Assembly: GCA_027493885.1 (NCBI GenBank)
Contig: JAOSJZ010000001.1
Location: 1,178,001-1,242,000, forward strand
Origin: Gaiella sp.
GTDB taxonomy: Bacteria; Actinomycetota; Thermoleophilia; Gaiellales; Gaiellaceae
Reading direction: 5' to 3'
Length of the DNA stretch: 64,000 nt
In this document: piece after piece, positions 33,441-44,040 of the stretch
Layout of the letters: each line of letters starts with the position of its first letter
Position numbering within the stretch: position 1 is the stretch's first letter
Translations under genes and position numbers: made by a program
Notes under the pieces: generated by a model
The model's database searches: none
Seen by the model: only the letters and a program-made list of their open reading frames with translations
Told to the model about the DNA's origin: nothing

Positions 33441-34800
33441 TCAATCGGTGGTGTCCGTTGGTGGCACTGGCGATCGGACGAGCAGGACAGCGGCGCAACC
33501 CAGGCCCGCGAGTGTGACGACGGGCATCTCCCAGTCCCAGTCGAGGCCGGCGTGGACCGCGAAGACGGCGAAGCCCGCACCTGCCACCGCCGCAACCGGA
33601 TCGCTGCGCTGGCGGATCGCCGCCGAAATCGGAATCGCCACGAGAGCCAGGACCAGGGCCAACCCCACGGGCCCGAGCTCGGAGAGCGTCTCGGCGTAGA
33701 CGCTGTGCGCGTCGCGTACGAACAGCCCATCCGGCCCGCGCCGCTCCCACGTCAGGTGGAAGCTCCCCGCCCCGCTCCCGAGCAGCGGTCGGGAGCCCGC
33801 TTCCTCCAGCGCCGCCCGCCAGTACGCGGTGCGCAAGCTCGAGGTCGTGTCGACCGGTTGGAGCACGGCGAGCGTTGTCGCGGCCACCAGGGCCGTGAGG
33901 CCGACGGCGGCCAGAGCGACCCTCGCGGGTGCCCTGGCCCGGTCGGCGACGAGCGCCGCGCTCGCCCACGTGCCCGTCGCGATGAGGACGAGCCAGGTCC
34001 CTCCGGCGTCCGTCCAGACCGCGACAGCCCACGCGGCACCTCCGAGCAGGAGAGCCGTCAGCGCCCGCAGTAGTGTCCCCGGCCGTGCCCCGCCCGGAAC
34101 GAGCGCGACGAGCACCGCGAGCCCGGCTGCCAGTGCGAACGCCCCGCCGCGGCTACCGCTCAGCCCGAGGACGAGCACGAGGAGGGCGGCCGAGCCGCGC
34201 AGCACCCGTCCCGCAACACCCGGACGCTCGAGCCCCACCCCGATGACGACTCCGAGCGCCGCCAGGACGCCGAGGGCGTTCGGGTACCCCACCGGCTCCT
34301 CGAGGAGCGTGCCGTAGAAGCGGTCGACGACCGCTCCCGACGCCGCCCGCATCCCGATCGCGACGGCCGCGAGCACCGAGATGCCGCCTGCGAGCCCGAG
34401 CAGCAGGGCCCGTCGCCGGGCATGGTCCGGAACCAGGAGCAGTGCGGCCAGGGCGCACACGTAGAGCACCGACCGGCGGGCCTCCTGGCCCACCAGCGCT
34501 CCGGGAACCGCCCAGCTCGCCGAGAGCGCCGTCCACGAGAGCAGGGTCGTGAGGCAGCCCGAGCGCGGCGATCCCGCCTCGCGACAGGCCGCCGCCGTGC
34601 AACGCCCCCAGCGCCGCGACCGCGGCGAAGGCGAGCGTCAACGCGGTCGAGCTCCGCCCGTAGTAGCCGCCGTCGGTGAAGCCGACCGACAGCACGAGAG
34701 ACACACCGAGGGCGCCGGTCGAGACCGCGCGCAGGTCGAGGCGCAGCGCGCCACGGAGCGCAAGCAGGCGAGCGGATGCGTGCGTTGCCGACCCGGTCAT
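33441..34800 (-). CDS. O-antigen ligase-like multi-TM protein (frameshifted near 34558)
   Basis: N-part MTGSATHASARLL..AALG and C-part CLTTLLSWTALSASWAVPGALVGQEARRSVLYV..; LSGSRGGAFAL, HSVYAETLSELGPVGL typical. Confidence 0.82.
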
Positions 34801-34992
34801 CGTCGGCCAAGCGTCGGTGATCGCGCTAACCGTCCGCTACTGTAACTCGCGGTTCACACCTCCGTTCCCGCCGTGCTGGCGGGCTGGAGCGGGGGCGTGA
34901 CGGACAGCGCGCTGCACCGCCCGTCGGCCCTGCGCTCGGCCGGCCGGTCGACCCCGCCGGCCGCATTCGTCGTGGACGCGCGGCGGGAGTGT

Positions 34993-36585
34993 CTAGCGCG
35001 GCCCGGCCGCGGCAACCGCGGGGTCCGCGTCCGCGGCGAACTTCGCCGTGAAGTTCTCCCGGAACATCGTCGCCAGCTCCCGTGCCTTCGCGTCGTAGGC
35101 CTCCGGATGGGCCCACGTCGAGCGCGGCACGAGAAGGGCGGTGTCGACACCCGGCACCGAGACGGGGACCTCGAAGCCGAAGACCGGGTCGACGCGATAC
35201 TCGACGTCGTGCAGCAAGCCGGAGAGCGCCGCCGCGAGGAGCGCGCGTGTTGCCTTGATCGGCATGCGATGGCCCTCGCCGAACGGGCCGCCCGTCCAGC
35301 CCGTGTTGACGAGCCAGACGTGGGCGTCGTGCTCTGCCAGCTTGCCGGCGAGCATCCGCGCGTAGACGCCGGGGCGCTGCGGCAGGAACGGCGCGCCGAA
35401 ACACGTCGAGAACGTCGGCTGCGGCTCGGTGACGCCGATCTCCGTGCCCGCCAGCTTCGCGGTGAACCCCGAGAGAAACCAGTACTGCGCCTGCTCACGC
35501 GTCAGGCACGCGATCGGCGGGAGGATGCCGAACGCGTCGGCCGTGAGGAAGACGACATTCCGCGGGTGGCCCGCCATCTTCGAGGGGTGCGCGTTCGGGA
35601 TCTGCTCGAGCTCGTACGCGGCGCGCGTGTTCTCCGTCTTGGAGTCGTCGTCGAGGTCGACGATGCCCCGCTCGTCGACGGTGACGTTCTCGAGGATCGT
35701 CCCGAACGTGCGGGTCGTGCGGAAGATGTCGGGCTCCGCTTCTGGCGAGAGGCGGATCACCTTGGCATAGCACCCGCCCTCGACGTTGAAGACGCCGTTC
35801 GTCCCCCAGCCGTGCTCGTCGTCGCCGATCAGGCTCCGGGACGGGTCGGCGGAGAGCGTCGTCTTGCCCGTCCCCGAGAGGCCGAAGAACACGGCGACGT
35901 CCCCGTCCGGCCCGACGTTCGCCGAGCAGTGCATCGGGAACACGCCCTCGAGTGGCAGCCGGTCGTTCATCACCGTGAAGATCGACTTCTTGATCTCGCC
36001 GGCGTAGAAGGTTCCACCGATCAGGACCTCCGTCCGCCCCGGGTGGAGGACGACGAACGTGCCTGTCCGCGTGCCGTCGGCCTCGGGATCGGCCTCGACG
36101 GCGGGCGCGTGGAGAACGAGCGCCTGCGGCTCGTGACCGTCGAGCTCCTCGGGGTCCGGGCGGATGAACATGGTCTTCGCGAAGAGCGCGTGGTACGGGC
36201 TCTCCGTGACGACGCGTACGCCGATCCGATGCTCGGGGTCCGCGCCCGCGAACGCGTCGACGACGTAGAGCCGCTTCTGTGCCGACAGGTAGTCGACGAC
36301 CTTCTGCCGCAGGCCGTCGAAGCGGCGCTCCTCGAGCGGCTGGTTGACGTCGCCCCACCAGATCCGCTCCTCCGAGGCGGCCTCGCGCACGACGAACTTG
36401 TCCTTCGGGGAGCGGCCGGTGAAGCGACCCGTGTCGACGACGAGCGGCCCGCCCTCGGCGAGCCGGTCGTGCCCGCGCCGCAGCGCGTCGGTGTAGAGCT
36501 GCGCGGTCGTCGGGTTGCGGACGACGTCCCCGGACGGCGCAATCCCGTGCCGCTCGAGTTCCGTCTCCGTGCTGGTCGCGGTCAT
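34993..36585 (-). CDS. pckA: Phosphoenolpyruvate carboxykinase (ATP)
   Basis: [35 protein letters not shown]. Confidence 0.97.
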   Translation of the reverse strand: MTATSTETELERHGIAPSGDVVRNPTTAQLYTDALRRGHDRLAEGGPLVVDTGRFTGRSPKDKFVVREAASEERIWWGDVNQPLEERRFDGLRQKVVDYLSAQKRLYVVDAFAGADPEHRIGVRVVTESPYHALFAKTMFIRPDPEELDGHEPQALVLHAPAVEADPEADGTRTGTFVVLHPGRTEVLIGGTFYAGEIKKSIFTVMNDRLPLEGVFPMHCSANVGPDGDVAVFFGLSGTGKTTLSADPSRSLIGDDEHGWGTNGVFNVEGGCYAKVIRLSPEAEPDIFRTTRTFGTILENVTVDERGIVDLDDDSKTENTRAAYELEQIPNAHPSKMAGHPRNVVFLTADAFGILPPIACLTREQAQYWFLSGFTAKLAGTEIGVTEPQPTFSTCFGAPFLPQRPGVYARMLAGKLAEHDAHVWLVNTGWTGGPFGEGHRMPIKATRALLAAALSGLLHDVEYRVDPVFGFEVPVSVPGVDTALLVPRSTWAHPEAYDAKARELATMFRENFTAKFAADADPAVAAAGPR

Positions 36586-36698
36586 GATCTGTGGGTCTCC
36601 CTGATAGCTCGGCGGGCAAACGGTACTCGCGGCCGGCTGACATGGCACTCTCAAGGGGCTTGTGTGCCTCCGATCCACGGGCATAGTGAGGTCGGACA

Positions 36699-37638
36699 TG
36701 GAGCCGCCGGACCACGACCACAAACCACTGCGTCCCGGCGACCTGGTCGAGGTGCGGCCCGCCGCCGAGATCCTCGCGACGCTGCACGACGGAGCGGTCG
36801 ACAGCGTGCCGTTCATGCCCGAGATGCTGCCGTTCGTCGGAAAGCGGTTCCGCGTCGCCCAGCGCGCGGAGAAGATCTGCGACCTCGTGGGGCCGGGTGG
36901 CAGCCGACGGATGCGGAATGCCGTGTTCCTCGAGAACCTCCGATGCGACGGGAGTTCACACGGTGGATGCCAGGCGGAATGCCGCTTCACTGGAAGGAAT
37001 CCTGGCTGCGCCGCGTGGAGGAGGCGGGGCTCCCATCGGCCGGCCCGGCGCCCGACGACGCGACCCGAGCGCTCGCAGAAACAGCGCTCGTAGCAACGAG
37101 GCCGCACGGCTGGAACGGAGCGGAGGAGACATTCCGCTGCCAGGCGACGAACGCCTTCATCGCCACGGAGCCGCTCCCCGGCAGGGATCCGGGTCAGTAC
37201 GTCCGCGAGGTGCGAAGCGGCAACGTGGGACTCTTTCGGCTGCTCCGCATCCTCGCTCGCGGCGCCTGGTGGAGCATCGGACGCAGGCTGGGGGTGCGGG
37301 AGCACCTTCCCGTTCCCCGCGAGGGAGCGGCGACCCAGCCAATGACCCTCGACCTGCAACCGGGCGAGCTGGTGGAAGTCCGGTCGCCGGCAGAGATCGG
37401 CCCCACCCTCGACGATGCCGGCTTCAATCGCGGGCTTCTCTTCACTCCCGAGATGCTCGCCTCGTGCGGTCGGCGCGCACGGGTGCACAAGCGCGTCGAA
37501 CAGATCATCTCCGAGCGAACCGGGAAAATGCTCCACCTGAAGAACGACTGCATCATGCTCGAGGGGATCGTCTGCACGGGTGAGCGCACACCCGGAATGT
37601 GGTTCTGCCACCGCGACTCGTATCCGTTCTGTCGATAG
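36699..37638 (+). CDS. Cys-rich protein with two tandem related domains (frameshifted near 36985)
   Basis: [52 protein letters not shown] and [53 protein letters not shown] in different frames. Confidence 0.75.
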
Positions 37639-37679
37639 GCGTGGCTCAAGCGTGTCGAGCCGCGAGAGCCGAACGACGA

Positions 37680-39528
37680 TCAGCTCGGCGTCGGCACGAC
37701 GTCGCCGACGTCCGTATCCCGGAGGACGAGCGACGCGTAGCGGCCGCCGAGGGCGAGCAGCTCCTCGTGCGTGCCGCGCTCGACGACGCGGCCGCGGTCG
37801 AGCACGACGATCTGGTCGGCGTCGCGGACGGTGGAGAGCCGGTGCGCGATCGCGATCACGGTGCGCCCCTCGGCGAGGCGCTCCAGAGCGTCCTGCACCG
37901 CCCGCTCGGTCTGCGTGTCGAGCGCCGAGGTTGCCTCGTCGAGGACGAGGATCGGCGGGTTGCGGAGAATCGTGCGCGCGATCGCGATCCGCTGCTTCTC
38001 GCCGCCCGAGAAGCGGTAGCCGCGCTCGCCGACGACGGTCTCGTAGCCGTCCGGGAGCGAGGCGATCAGGTCGTGGATCCGGGCCGCGCGCGCTGCCTCC
38101 TCGATCTCCCCCGTCGGTCGCCTGGGGCCTGGCGAAGCGGAGATTCTCGCGCACCGACGCGTGGAAGAGATACGTCTCCTGCGCGACGACGCCGACCGCC
38201 TCGGCGAGCGCGTCGAACGTGAGGTCGCGCACGTCGAGCCCGTCGATCGTGACCGTGCCCTGCGTCGCGTCGTAGAGCCGCGCGACGAGGTAGGCGCAGG
38301 TCGTCTTGCCCGAGCCCGTCTCGCCGACGAGGGCGGTCTTCGTCCCGGCGGGGACGGAGAACGTGACGTCCTCGAGCGTCCACGAGCCTGGCTCGTAGCC
38401 GAACCAGACCTCGTCGAAGGCGACGTCCCCGCGGGGACGTCCGATCGCCCGCCTGCCCTCGACGATGTCGACCCGCTGGTCGAGGTACTCGAAGATCCGG
38501 TCGAAGAGCGCGAGCGAGCTCTGTACCTCGAGCTGGACGCCGAGGAGGTTCCCGATCGGGAAGAACAGGCGCGTCTGCAGGGTCGTGAAGGCGACGAGCG
38601 TGCCGATCGTGATCGCGCCGGAGCCCCGCTCGATCGTCCAGCCGGCGAAGAGGTAGACGAGCGCCGGCATCACGGCGAACGTCGTCTGGATCGCGGCCAT
38701 CATCCAGCGGCCCGTCATCCGGCTGCGCACCTCGAGGCCCGCGAGCCGCTGCGACTCGGTCTCGAACCGCCCGGCGAGGTCGGCCGAGCGGCCCATCGTC
38801 TTTCCGAGCAGGATCCCCGACACCGAGAGCGACTCCTGGACGATCGAGGAGACGTCGGCGAGCGAGGCCTGACGCTCGGCGGTGACCTTCCTGCGCTGCT
38901 CCCCGACGCGCTTCGTGAGCCACACGAAGAGCGGCAGCAGCGCGAGCGCGAACGCGGCGAGGCGCCAGTCGAGAAGCACCATCGCGACGACCGTCGCAAG
39001 GACCGTGGTCACGTGGGAGAGGACCGACGTCGCGGTCGACGTGACGACGTTCTCGATCCCGCCGATGTCGTTCGCGATGCGGCTCTGCACCTCGCCCGTG
39101 CGGGTGCGCGTGAAGAACGCCAGCGAGAGGCGCTGCAGGTGGCGGTAGACGGACGTTCGCAGGTCGTGCATCACCGCCTGGCCGACGAGGTTCGTGAGCA
39201 GCGTCTGCCAGACGCCGAGCACGCCGGTCACGATCGGGATCGCGACCATGCCCGCGACGAGCGCGGTGAGAAGCCCGAGCCGGACGGCCGCCTCCCCGGT
39301 TGCGGGGTCGACCCGGATCGCCGTGTCGAGCACCTCCTTGAGCAGGAAGGGCGAGACGACGCCCAGGCCGGCCGAGACGAAGATGAGCCCCGAGACGAGA
39401 CCGAGGCGGGCCCGGTACGGCCGGAACAGCCGGATGATCCGGCGGAGGTTCGCCTTGCGGACGGCCGGGTCGGCAGGACGCTCCGGCGCCTCCAGGGACA
39501 TGAAGGCGTCGAAGCGGTGACCGGGCAC
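37680..39528 (-). CDS. ABC exporter, fused TM-ATPase (frameshifted at 38108-38112)
   Basis: TM region then [32 protein letters not shown]; removing one base gives [67 protein letters not shown]. Confidence 0.93.
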
Positions 39529-39578
39529 GGCTTGAGTGTGCCTGACACCCTCTCCCACACCGGCGGGGGAAAGCGGGT

Positions 39579-40174
39579 CTAGGACTGGCTCAACGCCTCG
39601 ATCGAGGCACGAACGCGCGCGGTCAGCTCTTTCGTCGCGGGGATCGTCGGGCTCGTTCGCTCCACGAGGATCGGCGGGCCGACGACCACGCGCACGCTCG
39701 CGCGGCGCGGGATTCTCGTGCCGGGCCGGAGCGCGTGGGCGGCGCCGACGATCGCGACGGGGACGAGCGGCGCCCCGGTCGTCAGCGCGAGGCGCGCCGC
39801 GCCGCGCTGCCACGGACGGTCGGCAGGCCCGAGCACGGTTCCCTGGGGGAAGATCGCCACCGCGGCGCCCTCCTCGAGCGCGCGGGCGGCGGCGGCGACC
39901 GCGCCGAGGTCACCGCGGCTCCGCTCGACGGGGATCCCCCGAGCCCCTCCACGAGCCGCCCCACGAGCCGGTACCTCCAGAGCTCTCGCTTCGTCAGGAA
40001 GCGGAGCGGCCGCTCGATCGCAACCCCGAGGAAGAACGGATCGGTGACCGAGTCGTGATTGGCGACGACGATCGCGGGGCCGCTGGGGACGTTCTGCTCG
40101 CCCTCGATCCCAAGACGCCAGACGGCGCGGATCGCCGGCGCCAGGATCGCTCGGACGGTGCCGTAGAGCGTCAT
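39579..40174 (-). CDS. plsC: 1-acyl-sn-glycerol-3-phosphate acyltransferase (frameshifted at 39936-39940)
   Basis: [13 protein letters not shown] ... other frame [35 protein letters not shown]. Confidence 0.85.
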
Positions 40175-40752
40175 CGGCGCGGGCAGGCGCGGATCAGGCG
40201 GGCGGTCTCCTCCGCCCGGCGCGCGTACCCTTCGGGCGTGCCGTGGACCGCGTCCCGGGCGAGGAGCGAAGGATTCTCCGCGACCATCAGCGCCCATTGC
40301 ACGAGCCGCACGTTCGGGTTCTGCGAGCGGGCCTCCTGCAGGACGAGGTCGAAACCGGTGCGGCCGGTTCCGTCGCGGACGATCGTCGCCCAGACGAGGC
40401 AGCGATCCGGCCCGATGATCTCGACCGCCTCGGCCACGAGCCGGCGAAACTCGCCTTCCGAGCCGTCGGGGTCGTTCGTCCCCAGGCTGACCACGACGAC
40501 GGGGGCGAGGCGTCCGCCCAGGCGGCGCAGCTCGTCGATCCCCTCCGGCGTCGCGCGGCCGACCCGGTCGTGGGCGTCGAGGTGCCAGCCGGGCAGCTCG
40601 TTTGCGAGGTACGGCTCGATGCCGACGTTGAGCGAGTCGCCGACGAGGGTCACCGAGCCGCTGTCGTGCGCGGACCCGTCGCCGTCCCGCGTCACGGCGA
40701 CGGCGGCGATGCCGGCGGCGAGCACGAGGGCGAGAGCGAGGGAGCGTCGCAT
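40171..40752 (-). CDS. SGNH/GDSL-like hydrolase, secreted
   Basis: VTLVGDSLNVG, VVVVSLGTNDP, DAVHGTPEGY. Confidence 0.8.
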   Translation of the reverse strand: MRRSLALALVLAAGIAAVAVTRDGDGSAHDSGSVTLVGDSLNVGIEPYLANELPGWHLDAHDRVGRATPEGIDELRRLGGRLAPVVVVSLGTNDPDGSEGEFRRLVAEAVEIIGPDRCLVWATIVRDGTGRTGFDLVLQEARSQNPNVRLVQWALMVAENPSLLARDAVHGTPEGYARRAEETARLIRACPRR

Positions 40753-40789
40753 GGGCAGGCGTGGCGGGGGCGGACGAGAAACGGTAGTC

Positions 40790-41626
40790 GTGGACACGGC
40801 CGTCGCGGTGGAGCGGTTCCTCTCGAGCCCGGCGCTGTCGGACGCGACGCGGCGCGCCTATGCGGCCGACCTGCGCGACTTCTCGAGCTGGCTCCACGGC
40901 CAGGGGCTCGAGCTCGACGACCTGGACGTCCGCGTGCTCGCGTCCTACACGGCCGAGCTCGGGCGTGCGCGCCGGGGTCTTGCTCCCACGACGATCGCGC
41001 GGCGGCTCTCCGCAGTCCGATCACTCGCACGGCATGCGCTCGGGCCCGGCCGTGTGCCGGAGGCGACACTCGCGCCGCGGCGGCCTCGGCGCCTGCCCGA
41101 GGCGCCGCGAGCCGGTGAGATCGAGGGGATGGTCGCCCTCGCCGCGGCCGGCGAGGACGCGCTCGCGCTTCGGAACGCCGCGCTGATCGAGCTCGTGTAC
41201 TCGTGCGGACTTCGCTCCGCGGAGGCGGTGGCGCTCGACCTCGGCGACGTCGACCTCGACCGCGAGCAGCTCCACGTGCGGGGGAAAGGCGGCAAGGAGC
41301 GTCTCGTCCCACTCGGCGAGGAGGCCGCCTGGCGGGTCGCACGCTGGCTCCACGACGGGCGCCCGGCCCTCGCCCGGGGCGCGTGCGACGCCCTCTTCGT
41401 CTCGGTCCGCGGCAGGCGGCTCGACACGAGCGTGCTCCGGCGGCTGCTTCCCCACCCGCACCGTCTCCGGCACGCCTACGCGACGCACCTCCTCGAGGGC
41501 GGCGCCGATCTCCGGACGATCCAGGAGCTCCTGGGGCACGCGTCGCTTTCAACGACGCAGATCTACAGCCACGTCGACGCCCGGCGCCTGCGCAAGGTCT
41601 ACAACCGCGCTCACCCGCGGTCGTAG
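40790..41626 (+). CDS. Tyrosine recombinase (XerC/D-like)
   Basis: CGLRSAEAVALDLGDVD, HPHRLRHAYATHLLEGGADLRTIQELLGHASLSTTQIYSHV. Confidence 0.92.
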   Translation: MDTAVAVERFLSSPALSDATRRAYAADLRDFSSWLHGQGLELDDLDVRVLASYTAELGRARRGLAPTTIARRLSAVRSLARHALGPGRVPEATLAPRRPRRLPEAPRAGEIEGMVALAAAGEDALALRNAALIELVYSCGLRSAEAVALDLGDVDLDREQLHVRGKGGKERLVPLGEEAAWRVARWLHDGRPALARGACDALFVSVRGRRLDTSVLRRLLPHPHRLRHAYATHLLEGGADLRTIQELLGHASLSTTQIYSHVDARRLRKVYNRAHPRS

Positions 41627-41641
41627 CCTGTCCGGGCAACC

Positions 41642-41875
41642 GGTGTCAGACACCGATTTTGTCAAGGGGCGAACCGTGCCGAGTGTGTGCCGAACGCTCC
41701 ACAGCCTCTAGCCCTGTGCTGATGCGCTCTGCGAAGGGGCGGCGTGTCAGGTCGACGGGGCGCTCGCCCCTCCACGACCGCGCGAAGGCGAGGGGATACG
41801 GCGGGTTTCTCTCTGTGGAGGGATCGGCACACACTCGGCACACCTCGGGCTTGACAGACAGCCGTGTCTGACACC
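41642..41875. mobile_element. MITE-like element with 63-nt imperfect terminal inverted repeats
   Basis: Left arm 41642-41704 GGTGTCAGACACC...CGTGCCGAGTGTGTGCCGAACGCTCCACAG; reverse complement of 41813-41875 is GGTGTCAGACACG...TGTGCCGAGTGTGTGCCGATCCCTCCACAG. Confidence 0.65.
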
Positions 41876-41937
41876 GCCCACAGCCCCCTGACCGGCGCAG
41901 GAGGGTGCCCGGCGCCGCCGAATCGGGTCCCGCCGCG

Positions 41938-42852
41938 ATGAGCGACCGCCACGACCCCGACGTCGAGAGCTTCCTGCTCCTCCTCGCGGCCCGCCGCTCG
42001 CCGCGCACCGTCGACGCGTACCGGCGCGACCTCGCGGCGTTCGCCGCAACCGTCGACCACCCCGTCGGGGAGGCGACCACCGCGGAGATCGAGGCCTGGC
42101 TCGCCTCGATGCGCGCCGACGGGCGAGCGCCCGCGACGATCGCGCGGCGACTGGCCGCAGTGCGCGCGTACCTGCGCCACCTGACGCTGATCGGCACGCG
42201 CGCCGACAACCCCGCAGCGGCGATCGCAGGGCCCCGCCGTCCGCGAACCGTCCCGCGCACGCTCTCCCCCGCGGAGGCCGAGCGGCTCGTCGAAGCCGCG
42301 AACGGGACGTCGCCCCGCGCGATGCGCGACCGCGCGCTCGTCGAGCTCCTCTACGGCGCGGGCCTCAGGGTCTCCGAGGCGGTCGGGCTCGTGAAGGCGT
42401 CGATCGACCTCGAAGGGCGTATCGTCCGCGCCGCCGGCAAGGGCGGCAAGGAGCGGCTCGTGCCTCTCGGCCGTCCGGCTGCGGAGGCCCTGCGGCGCTA
42501 CCTGGCGCTCGGACGACCGCACCTCGACCGCCGCCATCGTCCCGACCTCTTCCTCAACGCGCGCGGCGGTGCGCTCACGCGCGCGGGCGCGTTTCTGATC
42601 CTGCGCCGGCTCGCCGACCGCGCGGGCCTCGAGCCCGGCCGCGTGCACCCGCACCTCCTGCGCCACTCCTTCGCGACCCACCTCCTCGAGGGCGGCGCCG
42701 ACCTCCGCAGCGTCCAGGAGATGCTCGGCCACGCGGACGTCTCGACGACGGAGCGCTACACGCACGTCTCCGACCGCCACCGCCGCGAGGCGTACTTCCG
42801 CGCGCACCCGCACGCGCGGCGGCGCAGCGAGCGGGCACCGGACGCGGGCTAG
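41938..42852 (+). CDS. Tyrosine recombinase (XerD-like)
   Basis: GAGLRVSEAVGLVKASIDLEGRIVRAAGKGGKERLVPLG, HPHLLRHSFATHLLEGGADLRSVQEMLGHADVSTTERYTHVS. Confidence 0.94.
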   Translation: MSDRHDPDVESFLLLLAARRSPRTVDAYRRDLAAFAATVDHPVGEATTAEIEAWLASMRADGRAPATIARRLAAVRAYLRHLTLIGTRADNPAAAIAGPRRPRTVPRTLSPAEAERLVEAANGTSPRAMRDRALVELLYGAGLRVSEAVGLVKASIDLEGRIVRAAGKGGKERLVPLGRPAAEALRRYLALGRPHLDRRHRPDLFLNARGGALTRAGAFLILRRLADRAGLEPGRVHPHLLRHSFATHLLEGGADLRSVQEMLGHADVSTTERYTHVSDRHRREAYFRAHPHARRRSERAPDAG

Positions 42853-43904
42853 CCGCGGGGACGCGGGGCTTGGCCTCGGCCTCGCCTCTCCTCGTTCTCG
42901 TGCGACGCAAGCGCAACGAGCGTTTCGGCAGTCTCCTCGCCCGGGTCGAGAAGCGTGACGTGCCCGAGCTTGCGCCCTTCGCGCTCGTCCTTGCCGTAGA
43001 GATGGACATGGGCAGCGGGCAACCCGAGCAGCTCGACGAGCGGCGGCACGAACCCGACCAGGTTCACCATCGCGCAAGGTGCCCGGAGCTCCGTCGAGCC
43101 GAGCGGGAGCCCGAGGATCGCCCGTAGGTGGTTCTCGAACTGGCTCGTCCCGGCGCCCTCGATCGTCCAGTGCGCCGTGTTGTGGACGCGTGGGGCGAAC
43201 TCGTTCGCGAGGAGCCTGCCACCGACGTCGAAGAGCTCGACGGCGAGCACGCCGACGTAGCCGAGCGCGTCCATCAGGGACGCGCAGATCGCCTCTGCCT
43301 CCCGCTTCGGCGCGTCGGCCGCGGGAACGCGCGTCACCCGCAGGATCCCGTCGCGGTGCACGTTCTCGCCGACCGGCCAGAACCGCGTCTCGCCGTCCGC
43401 GCCGCGGACGCCGACGATCGAGAGCTCGCGGTCGAAGCGGACGAGCTCCTCGGCCAGCCCGTCCTCGCCGAGCGGTTCCGGCACCTCGACGAGCCGCTGC
43501 CCCTTGCCGTCGTAGCCGAGCCGTCTCGACTTGACGAGCGCCGGCAGCCCCGTCTCCTCCAGCGAGCCGAACCGAGCCGTCGGGATCCCGAGCGAGCGGA
43601 AGAGCTCCTTCTCGCGGAGGCGGTCCTGGCCCTGCTCGAGCGCCGCCGGCCCAGGCACGGCTCCGACCCGCACCGCCGCCTCGACCGGGACGTTCTCGAA
43701 CTCGTAGGTGACCACGTCGGCTCCGCGCGCGAGCGCGTCGAGCGCCGCAGGATCGTCGTAGTCGCCGACGACGAGCTCGCCGACGCGGCCGGCGCACGCT
43801 TCCGGCGATGGGTCGAGAAACCGGAACGAGAGGCCGAGCGGGATCCCCGCGACGCCGAGCATCCGCCCCAGCTGCCCGCCGCCGATGCAGCCGACAGTTG
43901 TCAT
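42849..43904 (-). CDS. purK: 5-(carboxyamino)imidazole ribonucleotide synthase
   Basis: TVGCIGGGQLGRML, VVTYEFENVPVEA, NEFAPRVHNTAHWTIEG. Confidence 0.96.
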   Translation of the reverse strand: MTTVGCIGGGQLGRMLGVAGIPLGLSFRFLDPSPEACAGRVGELVVGDYDDPAALDALARGADVVTYEFENVPVEAAVRVGAVPGPAALEQGQDRLREKELFRSLGIPTARFGSLEETGLPALVKSRRLGYDGKGQRLVEVPEPLGEDGLAEELVRFDRELSIVGVRGADGETRFWPVGENVHRDGILRVTRVPAADAPKREAEAICASLMDALGYVGVLAVELFDVGGRLLANEFAPRVHNTAHWTIEGAGTSQFENHLRAILGLPLGSTELRAPCAMVNLVGFVPPLVELLGLPAAHVHLYGKDEREGRKLGHVTLLDPGEETAETLVALASHENEERRGRGQAPRPRG

Positions 43905-43905
43905 C

Positions 43906-43928
43906 GCTTGCAACAGTCTGTTGCAAGC
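43906..43928. promoter_or_regulatory. Perfect 11-bp-arm palindrome at purK start
   Basis: GCTTGCAACAG-T-CTGTTGCAAGC. Confidence 0.7.
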
Positions 43929-43935
43929 ACGTGGT

Positions 43936-44040
43936 GACTCACGCCGGGGGAGTTCGGACTCACGCCGGGGGAGCCCCGACCCACACCGGAAGAGTCGTGA
44001 CTCACGCCGGAAGAGTCGTGACTCACGCCGACGGATCGGC
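43936..44040. repeat. Five tandem 21-nt repeats between purE and purK
   Basis: Units at 43936, 43957, 43978, 43999, 44020; consensus GACTCACGCCGGRRGAGTCGT. Confidence 0.9.

Noticed and set aside
39533-39560. GTGTGCCTGACACC between ABC exporter and plsC as another element end
   Set aside because: Only a 12-14 nt imperfect resemblance, no second arm.
34993-39813. 1606-aa minus ORF that joins an ABC exporter to pckA
   Set aside because: Artificial merger of pckA with an out-of-frame stretch and an ABC exporter broken by an indel at 38108-38112.
43936-44040. CRISPR array
   Set aside because: 21-nt units are contiguous with no spacers and no cas genes nearby.
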